This document shows, one piece after another, positions 1 through 5,674 of a stretch of 7,438 nt of DNA. A program made the position numbers and the translations under genes. Within the stretch, counting starts at the first letter, position 1. Each line of letters starts with the position of its first letter. The stretch comes from an uncultured Chlorobiota bacterium. Its GTDB lineage: Bacteria > Bacteroidota > Kapaibacteriia > OLB7. The stretch lies in contig CAMLOB010000175.1 of NCBI GenBank assembly GCA_946481475.1, positions 1 through 7,438 of the forward strand, read 5' to 3'. The notes below the pieces were generated by a model. That model was not told the origin of the DNA and did no database searches. It was given only the letters and a program-made list of their open reading frames with translations.

Positions 1-205
1 AGAAGAAAAAGATCGGGCAATGTTCCGGAAATCCCGTTCCGAATGTCTGACCGATATCATGGTTGCAGAGATCGGCTCCCGATAACTTTGCATGTACGGG
101 GATGTTCCTGCGCCGACCTGCACAGGCGCTGGTTTCGAGCGAAGGGGGTGAAGCCGTCGCCGTTTCGATCTATTCCCGCATTCGTCTACACACAACTATC
201 CGTCG
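1..205. other. Upstream flank; coding content undecided
   Basis: This stretch precedes the first confident gene. Two short + strand frames are open from the window edge: one stops with TAA at 83-85, the other with TGA at 48-50. Either could be the 3' end of an upstream gene. Neither remnant (27 and 15 residues) shows a recognisable motif, so I assign no product. A third frame stays open from the edge to 381, but it is rich in rare-looking Arg codons and runs into the lipoprotein gene, so it is probably a shadow. From about base 90 onward I see only leader sequence leading to the SD at 211-215. Confidence 0.4.
63..90 (+). promoter_or_regulatory. Candidate Bacteroidota-type sigma-A promoter
   Basis: TTG at 63-65 is followed after 17 nt by TAACTTTG at 83-90. 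This fits the Bacteroidota housekeeping pattern of a -33 TTG/TTTG box and a -7 TAnnTTTG box. Transcription would start near 97 and leave a leader of about 125 nt before the ATG at 224. A small inverted repeat, ATCGG (71-75) and CCGAT (79-83) with a 3-nt loop, sits in the spacer and could be an operator half-site pair, but the arms are short. The call rests on pattern match only. Confidence 0.45.
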
Positions 206-223
206 ATGACGGAGGAACCGACA

Positions 224-2608
224 ATGGTACATCGGGAAGTTACCGTCTCCGGCTTGTCGAACCGGGGAAACCGAAGCAGGACATCCCTCTTTGTCCGTAT
301 TCTGAACATGCTTGCACTCCTTGCCGTCGCCTTTACCAGCGGCGGCTGTCCGGAGGAGACCGTGGGGCCGGAGCCGGATGAGTTCGAATATCATGAGTAC
401 GCAATCGATTCGGTGACCGCACAGATCGGACCGGGCGGAGGGACGATCACGATGCCGGACGGCGGTGGGGTGATCTTTCAGGAAGGGGCGGTCTCGTCGA
501 ACAGGACGATTACCGTCAGGCGACTCGGGGGGGACCGGTATTTCGACGCGCCGAACCGGTGGATCTACGACATCGAAGGGGCCGACGGCGTGCGGATGGA
601 GATCCGGTTTGTGACGCTGCCGGGACGGACCGTCGAGCAGATCGGTGTGCTTCTCTACAACCATGAAACGTTCGAATCGCAGGAACTGCCTTTCTCCTAC
701 GATCCGTCGAGCGGCGAGATCAATGTGATTGTTCCGGCGCAGCGGACGGTAAGCGTCGACAATCCGGCCTCCAAACGGGCGGAGTGGACCGGCACCCGGG
801 TTGCAGCCGAGGTGGACGAACTGATCACGCCGGAATCGGAACTGGTACGGCTTCCGGTCCCCTACTATATGCAGGATTCCAGAACCTGCTGGGCGACGAC
901 CACGAAGATGCTCTCGGAGGCCTACAACTGGTCGCAGGCCGACCAGCATCCGATTCCGAAATTCCTGAAGGATCTGAGCACCGATCACGTGACCGGCATC
1001 AACCACGTCAAATACTGGTATCAGCTTCCCGGTCTGGTCGGTCGCGTAACCGGACAGAAGACCGAGGCCCGCTGGTACTGGCGTTCGGCTCCGGCCAGGA
1101 TGCAGCTCGTCAAACTTCTCGACGACGGCATTCCGGTCTCGATGGCCTTGAATTTGCCGGATCACTCGATTCTCGTCATCGGCTACAAAAAGACAACGGG
1201 AACGTCCGGTCAGACCGACTACGAGTTCTTGATCCACGATCCGGAGGATGCCTCCCACATGAACGAATGGCAGAAGTGGAGCTGGTTCGAGGCCCGCAAG
1301 CCGACCCGCTACAGTTTCCAGCTTGTATGGGCCGTGCAGCCTCCTCCCGCCGACCGTCCGTTGCAGACCGTCGGCTTTCCGATGGGGGGCATCGGTTCGG
1401 TTCAGCTTCAGCAGGTGACGCGGGATTGTGACGGTGAGGAGAAGACGAGAATCAACGGACAGATCGGTTACGCCAACACCGCATCGAACGGGTACGAGTG
1501 GAAGGATATTGGTGGAAAATCGGTATCGGTGGTGTCGGGGACCACGACGCATCTGGCCCTGAAACTTCCTCTCTGGAATGCCGAGCAGGGGAATAACGCT
1601 CTGGTACAGCTTGTCCTGAAGGTGGGGCGGCAGGGAGCATCCTCCTATCTCCATAACAAGACCTACACTCTGACGCTTCCCGGCACAAGCACAACCTATA
1701 CGTTCGAGGAATCGGTGCCGTTAAGAGAGGTGCGGAGCAAGACCGATAACTCGACCTATGATGTGACCGTGGAACTGTGGGAAGGGGGACGCAAGATCGA
1801 CGGCTACGCTTTCAGCTTCGTGATCGGTCCGCTCGTCCCGACGATCTACGAAATCTCCCCCTGTTCGGGTCCGATCGGCACGCAGGTGACGATAACGGGA
1901 AGCGGATTCGGCGGGACGAAAGAGAGCGGTTCATACGTCGGCTTCGATGACAAGCCGGCAACGGTCTATCAGCTCTGGAGCGATACGATGATTATTGCCA
2001 CGGTTCCGGTCGGTGCCTCGACCGGTGATGTGACCGTCTTTGCCGGAGGGGCGAAGAGTAATGGACTTCTCTTTGAAGTGAGCGAAGAGGCGCAGACCTA
2101 CACGTTCCGTCCGTACAAGTTCAAGGGATATCCGTTTGAATACGGCGACACACTGATCTGCACCGGATCGATCTCCGCCTCCTCGATGGTGATTGATGAA
2201 GATAATCCCGGCATCTACTGGCAGACGATCGGCTTCACGGTCACCGGGTCGCTTCCGATTTCGGTTCGCGTGAAGAGGAATATCAAGGGACTCGACTACA
2301 CGCTCGAGTTCCCGATAGACGACACGACGGTCCGGAAGGAGATCTACAAACTTCAGAGCTACGTGCTGAAATATGCCGATCCCAGTCCGGTCGGTCAGGA
2401 GTTCGTCTCGACCGACGGAACATTCGACATCACGCTGACCGCCGCCAACACGGTTGCGATTGCCGGCGGCATCCGGACGTTTGCCGCCTTTGTTGATGCC
2501 CGCTACACGGTCACCGCGGAATACTGGGTGCGGGGAGAGCTGAATTCTTCCAGCACACAGACCGAGGACTGGAGCAGTCTCTACCTGCTTGGGTACATCT
2601 ACGAGTAA
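224..2608 (+). CDS. Predicted lipoprotein with papain/C39-like cysteine peptidase and IPT/TIG domains
   Basis: This is a 794-aa exported protein. The start at 224 is chosen over ATG 206 because GGAGG (211-215) lies 8 nt before it. Residues 24-42 form a basic then hydrophobic segment ending in TSGGC, a loose lipobox with Cys42 as the likely lipidation site. Residues about 60-105 (IGPGGGTITMP, then a Gly-rich stretch) resemble the start of a ZU5-like beta domain. Residues about 205-370 look like a papain/C39 or AvrRpt2-type peptidase: Cys222 in TCWATTTKML, His314 in PDHSILVIGYK and Asp339 in IHDPE form a plausible triad, and Gln217 may serve the oxyanion hole. Residues about 540-620 are an IPT/TIG Ig-like domain (ISPCSGPIGTQVTITGSGFG). 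The last 170 residues are beta-rich and unrecognised. It is probably anchored facing the periplasm or cell surface. The substrate is unknown, and peptidase activity is inferred from the triad alone. Confidence 0.85.
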   Translation: MVHREVTVSGLSNRGNRSRTSLFVRILNMLALLAVAFTSGGCPEETVGPEPDEFEYHEYAIDSVTAQIGPGGGTITMPDGGGVIFQEGAVSSNRTITVRRLGGDRYFDAPNRWIYDIEGADGVRMEIRFVTLPGRTVEQIGVLLYNHETFESQELPFSYDPSSGEINVIVPAQRTVSVDNPASKRAEWTGTRVAAEVDELITPESELVRLPVPYYMQDSRTCWATTTKMLSEAYNWSQADQHPIPKFLKDLSTDHVTGINHVKYWYQLPGLVGRVTGQKTEARWYWRSAPARMQLVKLLDDGIPVSMALNLPDHSILVIGYKKTTGTSGQTDYEFLIHDPEDASHMNEWQKWSWFEARKPTRYSFQLVWAVQPPPADRPLQTVGFPMGGIGSVQLQQVTRDCDGEEKTRINGQIGYANTASNGYEWKDIGGKSVSVVSGTTTHLALKLPLWNAEQGNNALVQLVLKVGRQGASSYLHNKTYTLTLPGTSTTYTFEESVPLREVRSKTDNSTYDVTVELWEGGRKIDGYAFSFVIGPLVPTIYEISPCSGPIGTQVTITGSGFGGTKESGSYVGFDDKPATVYQLWSDTMIIATVPVGASTGDVTVFAGGAKSNGLLFEVSEEAQTYTFRPYKFKGYPFEYGDTLICTGSISASSMVIDEDNPGIYWQTIGFTVTGSLPISVRVKRNIKGLDYTLEFPIDDTTVRKEIYKLQSYVLKYADPSPVGQEFVSTDGTFDITLTAANTVAIAGGIRTFAAFVDARYTVTAEYWVRGELNSSSTQTEDWSSLYLLGYIYE

Positions 2609-2636
2609 AAAAACGGGGAAGAAGGATAAAAGGACA

Positions 2637-2662
2637 GGGGGATGCGGGTAACCGTATCCCCC
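2637..2662 (+). terminator. Strong GNRA-capped hairpin after the lipoprotein gene
   Basis: GGGGGATGCGG (2637-2647) pairs with CCGTATCCCCC (2652-2662) over 11 bp, including one G-U, around a GTAA tetraloop. It begins 28 nt after the stop codon. No T run follows, so it is not a classical intrinsic terminator. It more likely protects a 3' end from exonucleases or acts together with the T-run hairpin about 25 nt downstream. Confidence 0.5.
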
Positions 2663-2686
2663 CGTTGGTACCGGAGGGGGAGGACC

Positions 2687-2709
2687 GGAGACGAATCTTC
2701 CTGTTTTTT
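2687..2709 (+). terminator. Weak intrinsic terminator candidate
   Basis: GGAGA (2687-2691) can pair with TC-TCC (2696-2701, one bulged T) around a CGAA loop. TG and six T residues (2704-2709) follow. The stem is short, but this is the only hairpin plus T-run arrangement in the gap. It lies before the candidate ffh promoter, which is where the lipoprotein transcript would be expected to end. Confidence 0.35.
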
Positions 2710-2779
2710 ACCGGAAACGCTTTCGGCTCTCCCCCTTGTTTCAATCCGTTCCCCCCGGCGGTTGCGATTCGTTCTTCCG

Positions 2780-2810
2780 TTGCACACCTGCCCCTGCTGT
2801 CCTATCTTTG
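2780..2810 (+). promoter_or_regulatory. Candidate Bacteroidota-type promoter for ffh
   Basis: TTG at 2780-2782 and TATCTTTG at 2803-2810 are separated by 20 nt, matching the TTG/TAnnTTTG pattern of Bacteroidota sigma-A promoters. Transcription would start near 2816, giving an ffh leader of about 115 nt. No equally good match was found in the gaps before rpsP, rimM, trmD, the secreted protein or rplS, so this may be the main promoter for the block. Confidence 0.5.
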
Positions 2811-2865
2811 TAGTCCTTTGCCCGATTTGAAGTATTCCCTCTCATCGCTCCCGAGCCGACAACCA

Positions 2866-2894
2866 CCCCTGCGGGAGGGTTGCGCCGCAAGGGG
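2866..2894 (+). promoter_or_regulatory. GC-rich hairpin in the ffh leader
   Basis: CCCCTGCGG (2866-2874) pairs with CCGCAAGGGG (2885-2894) with one bulged A and a 10-nt loop. CC (2863-2864) and GG (2896-2897) can extend the stem past an A-A mismatch. It lies 37 nt before the ffh ATG and inside the predicted transcript. A competing fold pairs CAACC (2860-2864) with GGTTG (2878-2882), so two alternative structures are possible. No T run follows, so it is not a terminator. Confidence 0.35.
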
Positions 2895-2931
2895 AGGGTG
2901 AAGAAGACGAACCGGATGGACAACGATAGAT

Positions 2932-4290
2932 ATGTTCGAGAATCTCAGCGAAAAACTTGATGCAGCCCTGAAAACGCTGACCGGGGTGAAAAAACTGACC
3001 GAAGAGAACGTCACCGACGCTCTTCGGGAGGTTCGTCGCGCTCTGCTTGATGCCGACGTGAATTTCCAGACCGTCAAGTCCTTTGTCGAGGACGTCCGCC
3101 GCAAGGCGCTTGGTCAGGAAGTCGTCGGCGACGTGACGCCCGGCCAGTTGATGGTCAAGATCATCCACGACGAGCTCGTGGAATTGATGGGGGGAGAGCA
3201 CAAGGGGATCCGGACGGCACCGGCCGGACCGACGATCATCATGATGGTCGGTCTGCAGGGATCGGGAAAAACCACCCATTCGGCAAAGCTTGCGAACCAC
3301 TTCAAGTCGAAAGGTGAGCGTCCGATGCTCGTTGCCGCCGACGTCTATCGTCCGGCCGCTATCGATCAGTTGAAGACGCTCGGTGAGGGACTCGGCGTGC
3401 CGGTCTTCTCGCTGCCGGGGGAGAACCCGGTGCAGATCGCCGAGAAGGCGGTCTTCGAGGCGAAGCGGACCGGTCGCAACGTAGTGATCGTCGATACGGC
3501 CGGTCGTCTGACGATCGACGAGGAGATGATGACCGAGGTGGCGGACATCAAGAAGGCTGTTCGGCCGGACGAGATCCTCTTCGTTGTCGACGCGATGATC
3601 GGTCAGGACGCGGTCACCACTGCAAAGGCCTTCCACGATCGGCTCAGCTTCGACGGCGTGATCCTGACGAAGCTGGACGGCGACACGCGAGGGGGTGCGG
3701 CCCTCTCGATCCGTGCAGTAGTGAAGACGCCGATCAAGTTTATCGGCACCGGCGAGAAGATGGAGGCGCTTGAGCCGTTCTATCCGGAACGGATGGCTTC
3801 CCGGATTCTCGGTATGGGTGACGTGGTCTCGCTGGTGGAGAAGGCCCAGGAGCAGTTCAGCGAGGAGCAGGCCGCAAAGCTTGAGGAGAAGCTGAAGAAG
3901 AACCAGTTTACGCTGGAGGACTTCTATCAGCAGATCCAGACGATCAAGAAAATGGGATCGGTTCGCGATCTTCTCGGCATGCTCCCCGGAATGGACAAGC
4001 AGTTGAAGGGGGTCAGCATCGACGATAACGCCTTCAAGCAGGTCGAGGCGATCATTCTTTCGATGACGAAGGAGGAGCGGCATCGCCCCGATATCATCAA
4101 CGGGAGTCGTCGCAAGCGAATCGCCGGCGGTTCCGGAACAAAAGTACAGGACGTCAACAGACTTCTTCGCCAGTTCGACCAGATGCGCCGGACGATGAAG
4201 AAGTTGACGAAGGGGAACGTGAAGGAGGCCATGAAGGGAATGGGATTGCCGTCGATGCCGGGAGCGGGATTGATGGGGAGAAGGAAGTAG
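2932..4290 (+). CDS. ffh: Signal recognition particle protein Ffh (SRP54)
   Basis: This 452-aa GTPase binds the small SRP RNA and signal sequences emerging from the ribosome, and delivers the complex to FtsY at the membrane. The N domain is a helical bundle (about 1-90) starting MFENLSEKLDAALKTLTG, typical of the family and supporting the start. The G domain has the P-loop GLQGSGKTT (107-115), DVYRPAAIDQL (137-147), DTAGR (188-192), TKLDGD (246-251, guanine specificity) and GTGE (272-275). The M domain (about 300-435) has methionine-rich helices and the RNA-binding stretch GSRRKRIAGGSGT (391-403). Length and motif order are normal. The ATG has no close SD; the nearest purine run ends about 12 nt upstream. 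A candidate promoter and a leader hairpin lie before it, and the structured rpsP leader follows. Confidence 0.98.
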   Translation: MFENLSEKLDAALKTLTGVKKLTEENVTDALREVRRALLDADVNFQTVKSFVEDVRRKALGQEVVGDVTPGQLMVKIIHDELVELMGGEHKGIRTAPAGPTIIMMVGLQGSGKTTHSAKLANHFKSKGERPMLVAADVYRPAAIDQLKTLGEGLGVPVFSLPGENPVQIAEKAVFEAKRTGRNVVIVDTAGRLTIDEEMMTEVADIKKAVRPDEILFVVDAMIGQDAVTTAKAFHDRLSFDGVILTKLDGDTRGGAALSIRAVVKTPIKFIGTGEKMEALEPFYPERMASRILGMGDVVSLVEKAQEQFSEEQAAKLEEKLKKNQFTLEDFYQQIQTIKKMGSVRDLLGMLPGMDKQLKGVSIDDNAFKQVEAIILSMTKEERHRPDIINGSRRKRIAGGSGTKVQDVNRLLRQFDQMRRTMKKLTKGNVKEAMKGMGLPSMPGAGLMGRRK

Positions 4291-4325
4291 GGGCGCTTCA
4301 ACAGGTATAGAACAACAGTGGTTGG

Positions 4326-4379
4326 CAGAGCTTGGCTCCCGGAACGACGTGGAATGAGAATTCCCGGAATCAAGCTCTG
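4326..4379 (+). promoter_or_regulatory. Two-part stem-loop in the ffh-rpsP gap (candidate rpsP leader element)
   Basis: CAGAGCTTG (4326-4334) and CAAGCTCTG (4371-4379) are perfect 9-bp complements. Past a G-U pair and one mismatch, TCC (4337-4339) pairs with GGA (4366-4368). Inside, GGAAT (4351-4355) and ATTCC (4360-4364) form a second perfect stem with a GAGA tetraloop, leaving an asymmetric internal loop at 4340-4350. No T run follows, so this does not look like a terminator for ffh. Its position 55 nt before rpsP suggests a ribosomal-protein leader or an RNA processing site. I do not recognise it as a named RNA family. Confidence 0.5.
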
Positions 4380-4410
4380 AAAACCAAGAATTATCGATAC
4401 TATCATACAA

Positions 4411-4426
4411 CAACAATTCAACAATT
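4411..4426 (+). repeat. Tandem 8-bp repeat in the rpsP translation-initiation region
   Basis: CAACAATT occurs twice back to back (4411-4418 and 4419-4426), ending 8 nt before the rpsP ATG. The surrounding 45 nt are A/T-rich and appear unstructured, in contrast to the GC-rich neighbourhood. They contain no SD. A/CA-rich unstructured leaders are known to help initiation where SD pairing is absent, and that role is inferred here. Confidence 0.5.
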
Positions 4427-4434
4427 CCTGAATC

Positions 4435-5070
4435 ATGGTCAAACTTCGTTTGAGAAGAAGAGGGCGGAAGCGTTTGCCGGTCTATGACATCGTTGCCGCC
4501 GACAGCCGCAGTCCGCGCGACGGACGCTACATCGAGAAGGTGGGGCAGTACAATCCGCTGGTAACCTCCGGCGCAACGATGCTCGATCGCGAGCGCGTCA
4601 CGCACTGGTTGAAGACCGGCGCACAGCCGACCGACACGGTGCGGAACATCCTGAGCCGTGAGGGTATCCTCCTGGCAATGCAGATGGAGAGCAAGGGGAT
4701 TGCCTCCGAGGAGATCGCCGCAGCGGTCGACGCACACGTGATGCGCCATCGTAATCGCGAGACGGTGAAGGCGAACACGCGCAAGGTAGCCGCTGAAGCT
4801 CCGGCTGAAGAGGTTGCAGCGGAGGCGCCGGCAGAGATCGAGGCAACCGCACCGGTCGAAGAGGCAGCCGCTGAAGCGCCGGCAGAGACCGAGGCAACCG
4901 CACCGGTTGAAGAGGCCGCACCGGCTGCTGAAGCTGTTGCAGAGACTGCACCGGCTGAGGAGACGCCGGCTGCTGAAACTGCCGAGGCCGCACCGGCTGA
5001 GGAGACACCGGCTGCCGAAGCATCGGCTCCGGCTGCGGAGTCCAACGAGGAAGAGAAGCAGGGCGAATAA
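4435..5070 (+). CDS. rpsP: 30S ribosomal protein bS16 with long Ala/Glu/Pro tail
   Basis: bS16 binds 16S rRNA early in 30S assembly. The conserved core is residues 1 to about 80: [20 protein letters not shown], then [19 protein letters not shown] and [16 protein letters not shown] helical linker (about 80-120) leads to a tail of roughly 90 residues made almost wholly of A, E, P, T and V. The protein is 211 aa, while minimal bS16 proteins are about 80-90 aa. The tail includes two 17-residue units (131-147 and 148-164) and two 14-residue units (172-185 and 186-199). Extended bS16 proteins are common in Bacteroidota and relatives. The acidic tail is probably disordered; its role is unknown. The gene lacks an SD and follows a structured leader. 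It is usually co-transcribed with rimM and trmD, as the layout here suggests. Confidence 0.97.
   Translation: MVKLRLRRRGRKRLPVYDIVAADSRSPRDGRYIEKVGQYNPLVTSGATMLDRERVTHWLKTGAQPTDTVRNILSREGILLAMQMESKGIASEEIAAAVDAHVMRHRNRETVKANTRKVAAEAPAEEVAAEAPAEIEATAPVEEAAAEAPAETEATAPVEEAAPAAEAVAETAPAEETPAAETAEAAPAEETPAAEASAPAAESNEEEKQGE
4825..5031 (+). repeat. Degenerate in-frame tandem repeats encoding the bS16 tail
   Basis: A 51-bp unit at 4825-4875 is repeated at 4876-4926; the first 40 or so bases differ at only a few positions. Downstream, a 42-bp unit at 4948-4989 is repeated at 4990-5031, best conserved over its first 30 bases. Both periods are multiples of three, so gain or loss of a unit keeps the rpsP frame. 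This suggests growth of the tail by duplication, and tail length may vary between strains. Confidence 0.75.
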
Positions 5071-5079
5071 CACGGAACT

Positions 5080-5100
5080 CCTCCGCGGGGTGCGCGGAGG
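5080..5100 (+). promoter_or_regulatory. First rpsP-rimM intergenic hairpin
   Basis: CCTCCGCG (5080-5087) pairs perfectly with CGCGGAGG (5093-5100) around the 5-nt loop GGGTG. It begins 10 nt after the rpsP stop and has no T run. It could act as a 3' stability element for rpsP, or as part of a translational block before rimM. Confidence 0.55.
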
Positions 5101-5104
5101 CTCG

Positions 5105-5127
5105 CAAGGGGCTATCGATGCCCCTTG
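5105..5127 (+). promoter_or_regulatory. Second rpsP-rimM hairpin, abutting the rimM start
   Basis: CAAGGGGC (5105-5112) pairs perfectly with GCCCCTTG (5120-5127) around TATCGAT. The stem ends 7 nt before the rimM ATG, so it occupies the place where an SD would sit and would lie within the ribosome footprint. The following bases GTCTCGTT are too poor in T for a classical terminator. Reduced rimM-trmD translation relative to rpsP is the likely effect, by analogy with the Escherichia coli trmD operon. Confidence 0.55.
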
Positions 5128-5134
5128 TCTCGTT

Positions 5135-5674
5135 ATGGCTGATCCATCGCTCATACGACTCGGTCTGCTGAGCAGACCGCACGGAGTGGAAGGGGGGATG
5201 CGATGTCGGCTCGACCAGCAGAGCGTTCCGGTTATCGACACGCCCTGCCCGGTCAGGATCGGCTACTCGCTCTCCTTCACGCGCCTGTATGAACTGGTGC
5301 GGTGCGAACCGGGCAGAGAAGGGGAACTTGTCTGCTTCTTTGCCGGAGTCGATCAGAGAGAAGGGACCGACTCCCTGCGGGATCAGGCCCTCTTCATCGA
5401 CCCGTCGCTTCTTCGCTACGGCGAGTTGTGGAGCGATCCGGGACTGCTCGGGTACGTGATCAGGGATGAGGAGGGGAAGGAACTCGGCAGACTTGCCGGC
5501 ATGATCGATGCTCTGGCTCACGTGGTCTGGAGAATCGAGGAGGGGGAGCGGGAGTGGCTTCTTCCGGCAATCGAGGAGTTCGTTCTGGATATTGATGAAG
5601 AGCGAAAGGAAATTCTGGTCCGGCTGATTCCCGGTCTCCGGGACGACGAAGCGGAGGAGGTGCCGAATGGCTGA
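5135..5674 (+). CDS. rimM: Ribosome maturation factor RimM
   Basis: RimM binds uS19 and helps mature the 3' (head) domain of the 30S subunit. The 179-aa product has the N-terminal RimM beta-barrel motif [20 protein letters not shown] (residues 8-27, compare the family's G-x-HG-x-x-G pattern) and a C-terminal PRC-barrel with [17 protein letters not shown] and then [14 protein letters not shown], ending near GL as in other RimM proteins. Length is normal (about 170-180 aa). ATG 5135 is chosen because the family motif begins 7 residues later; the frame extends further upstream only as an Arg/His/Pro-rich shadow of the rpsP tail. There is no SD, and a perfect hairpin ends 7 nt before the ATG. The 3' end overlaps trmD by 8 bp (ATGGCTGA), which points to translational coupling. 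Sequence is moderately divergent, but the context makes the call firm. Confidence 0.93.
   Translation: MADPSLIRLGLLSRPHGVEGGMRCRLDQQSVPVIDTPCPVRIGYSLSFTRLYELVRCEPGREGELVCFFAGVDQREGTDSLRDQALFIDPSLLRYGELWSDPGLLGYVIRDEEGKELGRLAGMIDALAHVVWRIEEGEREWLLPAIEEFVLDIDEERKEILVRLIPGLRDDEAEEVPNG

Larger units (their letters stand above)
2609..2931. other. 323-bp intergenic region between the lipoprotein gene and ffh
   Basis: No credible gene is seen here. Short open frames exist on both strands, but they have low-complexity Pro/Ser/Arg translations and no SD. The region contains a perfect hairpin just after the lipoprotein stop, a weak terminator-like hairpin with a T run, a candidate promoter, and a leader hairpin before ffh, each listed separately. 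Runs of five or six C or G are unusually frequent (for example 2637-2641, 2658-2663, 2676-2680, 2731-2735 and 2751-2756). I looked for a small SRP RNA, which would suit this neighbourhood, and did not find its conserved GGAA-tetraloop helix 8 signature. Confidence 0.6.

Noticed and set aside
784..1431. Second + strand frame of 215 codons inside the lipoprotein gene
   Set aside because: It has a shadow-type composition (Arg, Gly, Ser) and no SD, and it is fully nested in a better supported gene.
170..1654. Minus-strand open frame of 494 codons opposite the lipoprotein gene
   Set aside because: The + strand frame has an SD, signal peptide, catalytic-looking residues and a TIG domain. The reverse frame is Arg/Pro/Asp-rich without motifs.
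2609..2931. Small SRP RNA (ffs) or another structural RNA beside ffh
   Set aside because: I saw no conserved helix 8 sequence with its GGAA loop and no tRNA-like cloverleaf. The visible hairpins are short and separate.
4326..4379. Intrinsic terminator for ffh
   Set aside because: The stem is good, but GAAAACCAAGAA follows it, with no T run, and rpsP has no promoter of its own that I could find.
4825..5031. CRISPR-like or mobile repeat array
   Set aside because: The repeats are in frame, degenerate, multiples of three long, without spacers, and explained by the protein tail.
4527..5045. Ala/Ser-rich minus-strand frame opposite the bS16 tail
   Set aside because: This is the reverse reading of the Ala/Glu repeat DNA and low complexity for that reason alone.
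4814..5134. Upstream extension of the rimM frame
   Set aside because: It translates as an Arg/Gln/His/Pro repeat that is the shifted reading of the bS16 tail. The RimM motif begins right after ATG 5135.
2842..5241. Very long minus-strand open frame (799 codons) across ffh, rpsP and the rimM start
   Set aside because: It lies antisense to genes with unmistakable family motifs. Its translation is rich in Arg, His, Leu and Ser with no recognisable domain, as expected from the codon bias of GC-rich genes read backwards.
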